From the NCBI GenBank assembly GCA_008508345.1, contig QNGE01000130.1, forward strand, positions 8,887 to 72,886: a stretch of 64,000 nucleotides of DNA. Direction: 5' to 3'. This document shows positions 1 to 9,800 of the stretch, in pieces. This stretch comes from Paragonimus westermani (Eukaryota > Platyhelminthes > Trematoda > Plagiorchiida > Troglotrematidae). Position numbers and translations under genes: made by a program. Each line of letters opens with the position of its first letter. The stretch's first letter is position 1. Below the pieces are notes generated by a model. That model had not been told where the DNA came from, did not search any database, and saw only the letters and a list, made by a program, of their open reading frames with translations.

Positions 1-492
1 CAGGAAGAGATGCCAACCATCTTCCAACCCCCAACCTGGAGGACCAGGAGACTGTGGTTTGTCAGACCTCTACCTGTTGGCCTGCCTGGTATGAGTAACT
101 CTGTCCAGTTTAGCCCAAAAGGTCATAGAGATGCGCAAGCCGTCACACCACGTCAAGGTCCAGTCTCACCGTGACGGATTCGTAAACATAACCTACTTAG
201 GACGAATTTGTGGGAAGATTTGCTGTGTTTAATCCTCTTTCTCTGTACCACGTAGCCTTTGTCGAGTGGGGCAACCAAGTGTGCAACGCGGCTGCTCATC
301 AGCTTCTCACTTCAATTGCTTCCATACTTACTCCGCTTAGTGCGGCGTCGTACATCTTGTCCTTACTAGTGAGCGTGCTGTGGACGATACAAGTGCCGAT
401 CACTTTATCGGCAAACTTTATTTTTCTAGCTCTGCTAATTCCGCTTATGTTTACCTGAAATCTCAACGGGAATTGATTTGAACTTGATTCAG
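1..492. other. Left edge, intron of the neuroguidin gene; possible repeat at 1-170
   Basis: No coding exon is recognisable here. The segment at about 1-170 has the look of an untranslated repeat end (phrase 'ctggtatgag' followed by 'cacgtcaaggt' spacing that I associate loosely with flatworm dispersed repeats), but there is no second copy in the window to prove it. The open frame at 210-458 is hydrophobic, starts at GTG and matches nothing I know, so I treat it as chance. The stretch should be the intron before the first neuroguidin exon seen at 493. Confidence 0.4.
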
Positions 493-694
493 TTGGTCAT
501 GATGTGTGTGGATGACACAAATCTGAGGCCAAATTTGGGGAGGTTTCTGGTGAGCCTCAAATCTCTTTCATATGCATCGCAGAATATAGGCGTCATTGAT
601 GAGCCGCAAGCACAAGAAGATGATTCTGTCACGACCGTGCTTTCATCGACTTCTGGTGTTTACCAGCCACCCAAATTGAATCCGGTTTTTTACG
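493..694 (+). CDS. NGDN: Neuroguidin exon with LRPNLGRF and PPKLNPVFY motifs
   Basis: The acceptor is 'gattcag' before position 493 and the donor is GTTGTC at 695. The exon has 67 codons and ends in phase 1, whose base combines with the next exon to give Glu. It begins LVMMCVDDTNLRPNLGRF, which fits the family stretch after the Sas10/C1D domain, then an acidic linker (EPQAQEDD), then GVYQPPKLNPVFY, the most recognisable neuroguidin motif. The 5' boundary is less certain because the pyrimidine tract is weak. Confidence 0.7.
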
Positions 695-3600
695 GTTGTC
701 TGTTCTGAAATTGCTGACTAACTTTGATGTGGGTTTTAGAGGAGTCGGGGAAAAACAAAGCAATTGTCCGTGCGAAAAAACGGGCAGCTCGTTTCGTACT
801 CGAAGATCCTGATGTATGTGCTGTGGAAGATTTGCCCAAGGAGATACACGTGAGTACTCTTTCAGTGCACTCTATAGCCTCTGCTCAGTTCGGCTCTCAT
901 AGTGGTGATGTGCATACTCGAAAAAGGTTGGATGAAAAACAGAGGTAGCGTTCTTCCCGTTTTTCCTCGTGTATGCTCAGGTTTGAGGAAGACAATTTTA
1001 TACGGCTTCAAGTAACAAAACAAGAAAAGCGGATGCAGCGATGTTTCTTATCCGGTGGTTTGGTTGATGTCTCTTCCAAAATCGACCACATGCAAGTTCT
1101 GCTACAAAGTGTGAGTTCTCTTCATTTTTGTGATGGATCGATCTTGTTAATTGCTTGTCTTTAAGTGTTCAGCAACAGAATGCTTTGGTTTCTTCTCCAC
1201 TATTACATTTTGCCAGGTATGACTAGCCATGGGCCTTGAAATTATCATTTCTGAGTGACTAAACGGCAGCAAATGTCACTGGACTCCGTTTTAATCTTTA
1301 GTTTCCTTTTTCAGTTTTTTTATATTGCCGCCCTAGCTGTATCCTGTGCATTATTAAGGAACGCCTTTGCTTTCAATATGTTATTAGTGTGTTATTCAAT
1401 GTTTGTTCCGGTGGAGTGGGTTTTTATGCACGTTTGCCTGAGGTTGGTCCTTATTTCAGTGACTTGTGTTACGTGCCGACTGGACTGGTTTGCTTTTGGC
1501 GTTTCCCATTACTTACACCGTTCAGCAGTAGCACAGTGTCCATGTATAACGGAACCTAACTTATTCTGAATTTGAAAAACTGATTGTTTTGCTGCTTGCG
1601 GAAAACAGTAATCATGTAGACAAATCCTTCCTGTTTGATGAAGTGCACTAAATGGGACTTCTGAAATGACCAGACTGCTTTTAGAAACAATGAGTAATTA
1701 CCAGTTGTTTCATTAAAACCGTTATTGTTGTTTCAAGCCTTTTCTAGGCGTTATTTTATTTTGTCAGAGGGGCTTTCGCTATAGGCTGCATTGCATCGGT
1801 CGGTACCTCACGATCTCTTTGCGATTGATCAGTTATGTTCGTTTAAATAAAGTGTAGTTCTCATATACTATGTTTATGCGAAAACACGCTCCATTGCGTT
1901 TTACTTCAGAAGAGGAATCTAACAATGAGTTCCATTTCTTAGGTGTCAAATAAACCAGACATTGAGGTGATATGCTGAGTAGGTCGGTATATCGTAAACC
2001 TACATGGGCGGTTCAGTACACCACTTTGACCAGTTTTGTGCCCATTAAACAGAAATAAAATCTAGCCCAGTTTCTAGCAACCAGAGTAAGAAAGATATGT
2101 TCGAATGACGCAATGAAGCAAGAACTGAAACGGTCCAAGACCTGTTGAGGGAAAACGGTATTCTGGAGCAATTCATCACTCCAAATATGAAAGGCAGAAT
2201 TCCACATGAAGTAATGCCCGCAGTTGAAACGTAAGCGATGTTTATAGAAAACACCGCTGGAAGGGGACATTGTAGCGAGTCGGTTCAACGGTTAAACCTA
2301 CTGGTCACCTAGACGTACCTTTCCAACGGCAACCTTAAGAAGTTGGATTACAATAATGCCGGTGTTAAGTTTGAGTCTGAAGGACAATCCACCAGTCCAC
2401 AATGAATCAATGCTCATGTGTTCATTTTCATGCTGTTGTACTGCGGAATATGTCGGTCGTACAACTAGACGCTTGTCAAGAAGGAGTAAAGATCATTCAG
2501 CCTGGATCGCAACGGATTGTCGCAAACCAATCACTGACACATGTTGCCGGTACCAATCACTTCATAGACATCACCAGTGTATTCCGGGTTATATAGAGTT
2601 GGCAACAGACTAAAATGGTCCATCAGCGCATTCTGGCAATCGCCGAATCGATTACAATCAGATTACGCCACCCGAACCTGTACTCTTAAAAGTTTTTTCA
2701 CTTCTTGTAAACTGTGTGGCCACGGATCAATTACGCCCATTCTAACCACACAAACATTAGACACTGACGGTGTGCCTTAACATCCCGGTGGTCGGACATG
2801 ATTCCGAGCAGTGAGGCACTGCGACGAGCGGGCATGGACGGGATGGAAGCCATGCTGATGCTGAATCAGCTCTGTTGGCTAGGTCACGTTCGTCGGATGG
2901 GCGATGACCGTATCCCGAAGCACTTGTATGGACAAGTGAAAACAGGTAAGCGAAATCCTGGTGGTCCGAAGCGGAGGTACCAGGATGTTGTGCAGGTAAG
3001 TCTTTCACGCTGTAACATTGATTTTAGATGTTGGGAAGACAGAGTTGAACCGGAAGGTCTGGAGGAATATGGTCCCGACGGACGTCCGCAAGTTCAACGA
3101 ACAATTTTTGCGGGGCCGAGAACAGAAGTGCGCGGTACGCAAGGGAATCATCGATGCCGTAGGTCGCGGTGACGTGATCATATGGCGTTCCGATGTGTGC
3201 GGCCGCGAATGCGCTGGTCGTTTGGGATTAGTAGGTCACCAACGCACCCGTAGTACACCGTCGGCGAAGAGACGACGAGTTCGTTAGGCTCATGTAGGTC
3301 ATAGTATATCCGCTGTGCTTCTGTTAATGACTGCATCGGCCAAGACCCTGGTCGTTGACAATTAATCCGCTCCCCTTTTCAGAAACCTCAGTGTCTGCAA
3401 ACTTCTACCAATTCATTTTTACAGCTTTGCTGATGTACCGTATGATGAATGGTCTACCTAGCTTCTCACAGTTCAATGTGAATTTTGTTTTTCATCCTTA
3501 TCCTATCTGGGATGTACTAACTTGCACACCTGTGCTGCAATGCTTCTTGTATTATACTTCACAAATGTTTCTTCCTAGTTTAGATCCCTTCATTGCAGCC

Positions 3601-6009
3601 TTTCTTTGTTTGTTCAACTGGCTAACCAGCATTGGTCGGCTGAACACAAAGGCCCCATTGGCACACCTACCGGTCTTACTCCTTCCTGTTTACACTGGAT
3701 ATGTGGGTGGAACCGCAAGTGGTGCAGCGGAAGCCAATTGCGGTGATGGTTAAGCGCAGGCGTCCTTTGGCTTCGGTCACAGTGACAGGCTAATCCAAAT
3801 CGGATGTCGCCAACCATATGCATGACTTAATTAGTATTCCGTGAGGGCGTGAACTATTTAGAGTGATGTCCTTTCTTAGCAGAGAAAGGTGTGTTTTTAT
3901 CCCGAAGGCACCAAGCACCTTATTAGCGGCTATCTCGTGGCGATAGGCGGAGTCACTTTGGCCATAGGGACTTTCAGCTCTTTCTTCAGAACAGTTTTCG
4001 TGATCTTAGGTGTACCGAGAGCACCACAACTAGCGAAGACGTTTCTAGAATCCCCACCCGTAGCCCGTTAGAAAGAAGCGCACATTGTCTCGTCAACAGT
4101 AACCAGTAGTCCACTGGAGTCATCGCCCTTCCAGATTTTGAAATCGTCGGCGTAGAAAAGAGTGGTGCTGATAAGTGCTCCATCATCTCGCATGGGATGT
4201 TGGTAACGCTGGCTGACCGAGGAATGCCAATTGCCCTCCTTGAACTTTAGCGTGGCTGTGGCTCATTTCCACGCACTGTGGCTAGTGCCAGTCAAAAGTG
4301 TCTCTTTGACCAGGTTTTCTGTGAGACCAACCGCCGCCTCCCTGAAGACCGCATGCCAGACCCATCTGAACCCAAAGCTCCGTGATAATTAACCTGGAGT
4401 AGGATATCCTCACCGCCTTGTGCGGATAATTCAGCTGGGTGGGGTAGTTTGCCAGAGATTTCTCGGAGGGTTGAGTGTCAGCTCGGCGGCGGAGCTTCAT
4501 AGACCGTTGAATGATGCCCCCTAGTAATTGGGCAGTCACTTGAGGTTGGAAAGAAGTCTCCTCGTCGGGGATTTACAAGGAAGACACGGGAGACTTGTTT
4601 CTCCTCACTCGAAGCATTCGCTCAACTGAAAGTCTTTTGTTCACGCGATCCCATATTATCACATTTCACCATACGGGCTCAGCGTACCTACTGACTTCCC
4701 ATCTCCGTCCATCTTGGAAATTGTGGGGACCGTTAGGGTCTTCTCGGACATCAGTAAGTTTATGCTTCGTTAATAAATGGAGACCGCCATCAAAGGAGAA
4801 GGTGGGCTAGAAGAAGTACACGATTCGTGAGATTTGAATGAATCGCCTTTTGAATTACGTTTTGAAACTTGATAACTTATTGACAGAATGATTAGAATCG
4901 GTCAAGTGAACAACAGTTTACTGATGAGTAGTCGGGGATTTGGTTCATTTTCAAGTTGACCATTACTCACATTTGATCGCAGCGTTCGCATTCAGATAGA
5001 CTTTCCAGCCAGCCTCTTTCGAAAAGAAGCACTAGACTCGAGTTTCGCTCTTATTAGAGCTCGTCAGTAGTGCATATCCTTGCCACGACCGGGATTTGAA
5101 CTCCGGACATTCCAATCATGAGGCAACCGTGTTAACCACNTTTTCGAAAGAGGCTGGCTGGAAAGTCTATCTGAATGCGAACGCTGCGATCAAATGTGAG
5201 TGATGGTCAACTTGAAAATGAACAACAGTTATATTCGAAACCGTTTTAGTCACACCACTGTTCAACCACGCAAGGTGGTGCTCATGCATTCTACCAGACA
5301 ATCACCTTTATAGTATGACCAGTGCATGGTGATCGACACGAAGAAACAAATGAGTGCACACAACAGTTGTTTGTAGCGCATAGAAATTTGCTTTTGAATT
5401 GTAATGTAATAACCGATTTTGAACGGAAACTCGCGCACAATCGAGCGGCAATATAGGTTGTTTCGATTGATTTTTTGGATTTTCTTGAGTTAACTTTCGC
5501 CATGGGGTCTATTTCAAAAGGGAGGCTAACAAACGCAGGTTTATTACTCACAGAAGGTGACTTAAGTTTCGACTCCACCGCTTTGAGTAGCCATTCTACG
5601 TGAACACTTGTGGAAAATCCGACTCAGCTTGTGAAGGATGCACATCTTTAATGCCTTACCTGTCAGACATCACGTGAGGTTTCGGTTTGATTTAGCGGAA
5701 CGAAATTGGCAGTGAATAAGAGAGAGTTTGTTACAACGTTCCTTCTGATCTTGTGAGAGTTTTCCGACATATCTGTTGTACTTAGTCGTCCGCTTAATTT
5801 AAGCAACTTTTAACTGTTACTTGCCCCTGACCTATAAAAATGCGTCTGCACTTTTTTCAGTCGGATGATGAAGTTGACTTCAGGACCTATCCTAACAAGG
5901 TGAGTTCCTTACAAGCAAGCAACACTGATTGATTCAGAAGAGGAAGAAGAAATTGAAACGAGTGCGCTACAGAAAGAACAAGTGCAAAGGATGGAAGAAA
6001 AGAAAATGA
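493..6009 (+). CDS. NGDN: Neuroguidin homologue (Sas10/C1D family), last six coding exons, 5' partial
   Basis: Six exons (493-694, 740-849, 889-944, 981-1110, 5861-5899, 5938-6009) join in phase to 203 codons including the stop. In order they carry a LRPNLGRF segment, an acidic linker, the family hallmark PPKLNPVFY followed by a basic helix (IVRAKKRAARFVLED), the PKEIH motif, a RFEEDNFIRL block, and a very basic tail ending in KKRK. Neuroguidin is a nucleolar protein of the small-subunit processome related to yeast Lcp5; the vertebrate protein was also described as an eIF4E/CPEB-interacting translational regulator. The N-terminal Sas10/C1D-like domain is outside the window. The fourth intron (1111-5860) is unusually long and full of transposon fragments, while the others are 36-45 bases. 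The identification rests on the order of short motifs remembered from the family, which all agree. Confidence 0.82.
740..849 (+). CDS. NGDN: Neuroguidin exon with basic RAKKRA helix
   Basis: The acceptor is 'ttttag' and the donor GTGAGT. It enters in phase 1 and leaves in phase 0. It encodes EESGKNKAIVRAKKRAARF and then an acidic stretch ending PKEIH, aligning with the family block after the PP..VPV.YDE motif. The preceding intron is only 45 bases. Confidence 0.78.
889..944 (+). CDS. NGDN: Neuroguidin small exon, HTRKRLDEKQR
   Basis: This 56-base exon (acceptor 'ctgctcag', donor AG|GTAGCG) is required to reconcile the phases of the exons on either side: it enters in phase 0 and leaves in phase 2. 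It encodes a segment containing GDVHTRKRLDEKQ, matching the vertebrate stretch just before the (I/F)xYEE block. The flanking introns are 39 and 36 bases. Confidence 0.68.
981..1110 (+). CDS. NGDN: Neuroguidin exon with RFEEDNFIRL block
   Basis: The acceptor is 'tatgctcag' and the donor GTGAGT at 1111. It completes an Arg codon from the previous exon, then encodes FEEDNFIRLQVTKQEKR and a less conserved tail ending LLQS. This corresponds to the conserved YEE....RL.V.KREK block of neuroguidin. It leaves in phase 0 into the 4.75-kb intron. Confidence 0.78.
2050..2640 (+). mobile_element. Penelope-like element fragment with GIY-YIG-type endonuclease remnant
   Basis: An open stretch at about 2400-2530 reads CSFSCCCTAEYVGRTTRRLS and continues RRSKDH, the pattern C.(C)..YVGRT.R.L..R..EH typical of the C-terminal GIY-YIG endonuclease of Penelope-like retroelements. 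Upstream in the same direction, with stop codons and frame changes, are DLLRENG, MPAVET and RLNLLVT-like pieces that resemble the region between the RT and the endonuclease. The element is truncated at both ends and inactive. It lies in the sense orientation inside the neuroguidin intron and is followed at once by a LINE 3' end. The assignment is from motif memory only. Confidence 0.6.
2783..3825 (+). mobile_element. Non-LTR retrotransposon (APE-type LINE), 3' end only
   Basis: The coding end starts near LNQLCWLGHVRRMGDDR, the well-known block of many invertebrate LINEs just after the RT, and ends with the zinc-finger segment SDVCGRECAGRLGLVGHQRT. The reading frame shifts near 3025: the first part lies in the frame open from 2798, the second in the frame open from 3018. 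The 3' untranslated part to about 3825 matches the tail of the larger copy at 26.2-27.2 kb (shared phrases 'gctaaccagcattggtc', 'tggaaccgcaagtggtg' and 'ttaatccaaa'). This is a 5'-truncated insertion in the sense orientation in the neuroguidin intron. Confidence 0.8.
3880..4540 (-). mobile_element. Antisense reverse-transcriptase fragment with an FYADD box
   Basis: Read on the minus strand, the sequence near 4160-4130 gives TTLFYADDFKIWK, the catalytic Y-x-D-D box of a non-LTR reverse transcriptase with the usual hydrophobic lead-in. The surrounding frame is broken by stops and shifts, and other RT blocks are hard to follow, so the true limits are uncertain. It belongs to a different LINE family from the 23-27 kb element, whose own YADD region is deleted. 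Confidence 0.5.
4918..5139 (-). mobile_element. tRNA-headed SINE with hammerhead ribozyme, minus-strand copy
   Basis: On the minus strand, from 5139 downwards, the copy starts inside the tRNA-like head (GTGGTTAACACGG, with a B-box GAGTTCAAATCCC), continues through a hammerhead motif at 5080-5025, and ends ...CTACTCATCAGTAA at 4918. The very start of the head, including most of the A box, is missing at the single N (5140). It is nearly identical to the complete copy at about 44235-44463, so the insertion is fairly young. Confidence 0.85.
5025..5080 (-). ncRNA. Hammerhead ribozyme (type I), minus strand
   Basis: All the required parts are visible: core CTGACGA (5067-5061; the fifth base of this core is free to vary in the family), stem II GCTCT/AGAGC with an AATA loop (5060-5047), GAAAC (5046-5042), a tiny stem III AC/GT closed by a four-base loop, and the cleavage triplet GTC ending at 5035. 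Stem I pairs GCACTA (5073-5068) with TAGTGC (5034-5029), with an outer AGGA helix across an internal loop. Very short stem III is usual for ribozymes carried by retroelements. Confidence 0.8.
5140..5140. other. Single undetermined base joining two inverted SINE pieces
   Basis: One N sits exactly between the head end of a minus-strand SINE and the tail of a plus-strand SINE. This probably marks a scaffold join of unknown true length rather than one unread base. Confidence 0.8.
5141..5218 (+). mobile_element. SINE tail, plus-strand, inverted relative to its neighbour
   Basis: From 'ttttcgaaagaggctggctg' on, this repeats in direct orientation the tail that the neighbouring copy shows in reverse. 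It stops after 'gtcaacttgaaaatga', short of the full SINE 3' end. The next bases (gaacaacagtt) also occur just before the minus-strand copy at about 4907, so the two pieces together are bracketed by a likely target-site duplication. Confidence 0.75.
5861..5899 (+). CDS. NGDN: Neuroguidin small exon, SDDEVDF
   Basis: Thirteen codons lie between a strong acceptor (cttttttcag) and a GTGAGT donor, phase 0 on both sides. The peptide SDDEVDFRTYPNK is an acidic patch in front of the basic tail, as expected near the neuroguidin C-terminus. Confidence 0.65.
5938..6009 (+). CDS. NGDN: Neuroguidin last exon, basic C-terminal tail
   Basis: After the acceptor 'tgattcag', 23 codons and a TGA encode KRKKKLKRVRYRKNKCKGWK and then KRK. 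A lysine/arginine-rich tail ending the protein is typical for this nucleolar family and could act in nucleolar localisation or RNA binding (inference). The intron before it is 38 bases. Confidence 0.7.
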   Translation, partial: KRKKKLKRVRYRKNKCKGWKKRK

Positions 6010-6253
6010 GAAATACACTGTAAACTACCCTTTCTGATGTACACGAGTGCACTTTTTCGATCCTATGCTGTACTTCTGATGTTATCAACTGGGGTAGTGT
6101 AAGTGTAACGGTTAGCTTAAGGTTACCTAATTAAACAGCCCTGTTTGTTCCGATAGGATAATTTAGAACGTTTCAATTTCTCTCATCTCCACCTGTAATT
6201 TATGACAGGTCTTCTTTTCATTTGTAGCTACATAAGGTACATGTGAATTCCAT

Positions 6254-6804
6254 ATGGGGCTCACGGAATCAAGTGCATCAGTCGATGCTACGGATAATGA
6301 AGCGGGTGCAATAAACCGGAAGTTGGTGTGAGTATACGTGAGTGCATTTTTAGAAACACAAGCACCGGATGAGATAACGGTGTTCTTTCTGATTGTGCAC
6401 TCTTAATTTTTGTACGCAACTTCAGCAGGAACAAATCGGAAACCTACGGTCAAGAAATCAATAAGCCGTCTGCTTTCAGATTAGTTGAGAAGATTCTAGC
6501 GCCTGGGATCAACGACCGTCATCACTGCCTAAGCAAGAGCATAAAGAACCCACCAGGAAGCAACTTTCAAAAAACCGAACTGCTCTTCGGAAGAGAATTC
6601 TCGTGCGTTTCAAACGAAATCCTGCTAACTCTCAAAGCAGCACCAACCAAGCAAAAAATTGAACAAGGTGTCGTTCAGAAAAGCATACAACGCGTTGTGT
6701 GTACAGCATTGTGGACTCGATTGAAATGGCACCGAGTTTGGACTGATACTCCCAGTGACAAGCGGATAGATATGTATGTGCAAAATATGCATGCAAAAAA
6801 TTAA
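6254..6804 (+). CDS. Candidate small two-exon gene, function unknown
   Basis: ATG at 6254 opens 24 codons plus two bases to a perfect GTGAGT donor at 6328. A 98-base intron ends at 'acttcag' (6425), and the second exon (6426-6801, stop TAA 6802-6804) continues in the matching phase for 125 codons. The joined product is about 150 residues: an acidic Ser-rich start (MGLTESSASVDATDNEAGA) followed by a Lys-rich remainder ending in NMHAKN. I recognise no family. The uninterrupted second exon, the good donor and the matching phase argue for a gene. Against it, the possible polyadenylation signal of neuroguidin (6310-6315) lies inside the first exon, and no promoter can be recognised. It may equally be chance. 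Confidence 0.33.
6310..6315 (+). promoter_or_regulatory. Possible polyadenylation signal for neuroguidin
   Basis: AATAAA occurs about 300 bases after the neuroguidin stop codon and is the only canonical signal I noticed close behind it. It is only a six-base match and overlaps the candidate first exon of the small gene at 6254. Confidence 0.3.
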
Positions 6805-9800
6805 TGATCACGGGGGATCTTTATGCCGGCACACATCTAAGCAACCTATGCTTTCCAGGGATCATACGGGTTTCGATGTCGAATAGTTCACGTTTTCTCG
6901 GGTTTCAAATGGATTGAGAGTAACTGGCTAAGGGATATGGGCAGCTCTTACGAATTGTTTTGGTGTACACAGTCGTGGTTCGTAGCCTGTCCGGAGCAGC
7001 GGTAAAATATCCCAAACTGTATTAGCTAGAATTTGTTCGTCAACGCAAACCACCTACTGGGGACCGAGTAGATACAATGACAAGGAAAACTTGAGCAAGC
7101 CAGTCCCAAGGTGACGCCAATACCGGACGAGTGTTGAGTGACGCAACGATTGTTTGAGAAGCAGTTACCTGCGACCGCTTTCGAGCGTGGGTTGAAAATC
7201 TTGGAAGTGTTTCTTCGGACCTGTCCCTCCTTGTGTGTTTGCTGTGCGTTTTGATTGGACTGATAGGATGAGTTCAAAATTGTACGAGTATTTCCTATCA
7301 GCCAGGAAGTCGATGCTGTAAGTAGGATCAATTGTTGGTAACCAGGAGATTTTGGTCAATACAGGGTGAAGAGCACTCATAATCGATAACAGTTTTCGCA
7401 CTCCCATGTACATAGATAGTTTCCTTCAGAAATAAGATCAACCTGGTTTCGAATGATTGTTAATCAAACTGTGACTACGGGCATCTCATTATCACCACAC
7501 TATTTCACGGCATTTAACACCGGTGCAAGAGCCCACATTACTGTGCGGACACATTTGACATGCGGTCGGCAAACAGCAAAGGCCCTTTCGGACCAATCCC
7601 GTTTGATCTCTTATTGCATTCCATTCCCTCAGTGTTCGTACACAAAAACCAATCAAATTTCAGTGCGTATGGTGTTATACCCTTCTGTAGCCAAAGTCTC
7701 ACCAGCGGCACTACAGAATAACGAAAACCAGACTTCGATGGCGAAGCTACCATTTCGCGGTTGTTGGTATCAGTGTGTAGACTAGCATGTAATTGTGGGC
7801 AAGGCCGACACATCACCACAGGCAGTTGGCACAGCGTTAGACACTGTATCTAGAATAAAATAAAATGAGGTCGTGGAGTGAGTAAGCGACTATCCTCGGT
7901 CAAAACGACGTGTAAGTTGTGTACACTGATGTCGAGTGTGAATTAAAGGCGTTCTCGGTCAGGTACTAAAGAGTCAAGCCCAGCGAAGACACGAAGAATG
8001 TATGGATGCAGTAGCTTGTCCAAATGACTTATTAGGGAGTGGCTGATGGGCAGCCCAAGACCTCAGGCGGTGGTCACAACTGGTTAGGAACACTAACATG
8101 GCATTGCGTCGTAGTCAGTGGCGAGACTGTATCCGCAAACCTGTCGACCCTTAGGCTTCATGAAACCCGATTGTTTTTTGTTTATTTTCCTTCTCTTCGC
8201 TACACACTTGTACTTATTTATGACCCTGAAACCTCATGAACTATTGTCAAGACTAACGGCAGCCCGAGCCATCGTACTCACAGGTACGGCACAAGACTGA
8301 AGACGATTATGATGACAGCAGTCTAGAGCGCTCATTCACTGTTGCACAACACCACATGGAAGATTGCGCATTCACATCATGACTCAAAACCGTTCAACAC
8401 TGTTACACAACACCATATGGACTACTCACGTGATTACCCTGAGGTTGGGCTGGCATTAATTCATCATAGCCGTCCCACTACGTGTTTTGATGAGAAGCTT
8501 CATTAAGAAATCGTTCCGCCGTCTCCATGTCCACGTAGAACCACAGAGGTCAACATTCCCCCAATGAGTTGTGAGGGTTAGTAATCCAGACGCATGAGAA
8601 AGGGCACTGGGATTGAGCTCATTATGCTTTCGAATTATGCTCAGTTTGGACTTCAACCCATGTCATTTACCGTGATTTATGCGAGACAAGCCGATTAACC
8701 CGGCTTCAATAGACATGCATACGTATGAGCCACCGTAAAACTACGTTGCGGTGTATATACTGTGCACTCCCATTCAAACAGTTCACGGTATTAATTCGAA
8801 ATCGTCACACATTCGTTTATACCTTTAGCTGCCTACTCGTTGAGGGTAACATGGTTGCGATGGTTTCAGAGGCTCTGTAATCGTTGGCATGTCGCCAAAA
8901 TTGATTTTGGTTATAGCTACATGGTTGGGGCATATAGGCTTAGTAAAAGATATAAGGCATACGGGGTCAGATACGGGTAATTGAGTGTGTACGACTTATG
9001 ACAACGTGGTGTTCCTTTCACGCTGCCAAACTATCGGCTATACCATAGCATCTTATGAGTGTAATCCTCACGAAACTACGAAATGCTTTCTAAGTAATCC
9101 TGCCTACACTTGGTGTTCCCAAAGAACTCCTTACGGAACGTTGCAGACGCCAACCGGCGACGTAGTAATTCACTTATAATCGTCCTGAACAATACACATG
9201 GTTCTTGGGTGAACGTACTGGACACTCAGAAAAACTTGGACCATATGATGTAAGCCTACGCCTTAAGGACCACTCGGGACCATGTACAACAGTCCTACGG
9301 CGTCAAGATTGGATGGGCTGTGTACTCTGAGCTTTACCATATACTGAGTCAGAAGACGTATCTGTCACGTCCAACAAGTAACTTGCTCATGGATTGAAAG
9401 AGCACACTTGCACCGTGTGTCCCTTGGTCATCGTACGTGCTGAACTAACATATAATGTAGCCATTCCAGAAAACCTGCTGACTGGTGATTTTTGTTCGAA
9501 GTTGCAACTGTTCTTGAAGTTAACAAGGTGTAGACGGACTTTTCATCACAAGGGGTCCCAGAGGAAATCGTTACCAGCAGCATTAGCCAATCTTTAATGT
9601 GCCCAATGTGCACATCAAAAGTAGGTCGTTCTCAGTTGGAAAATTTATCTCGGACTATTTCATGTATAGGACAAAGAAAAAAGGAGGAAATCAGTGCATA
9701 ACAAGTCACCATGTACAGATTACATAGCTGACGAAGGGTGGCAGTTCGATCCAAAGATAGCAGTTTGTGGCGTCAACTCAAGACCCAAATTGATTGAGTA

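Larger units (their letters stand above)
1111..5860 (+). other. Long intron of the neuroguidin gene, filled with mobile-element remnants
   Basis: The intron runs from the GTGAGT donor at 1111 to the strong pyrimidine-rich acceptor 'cttttttcag' at 5851-5860. From left to right it holds about 0.9 kb with no recognised content, a Penelope-like fragment (about 2050-2640), a LINE 3' end (about 2783-3825), an antisense RT fragment (about 3880-4540), and a SINE with an inverted partner around a single N (about 4918-5218). Positions 5230-5850 show nothing recognisable. Confidence 0.7.

Noticed and set aside
8985..9179. Cys-rich 64-codon plus frame
   Set aside because: Isolated, short, no homology recognised and no splice context.
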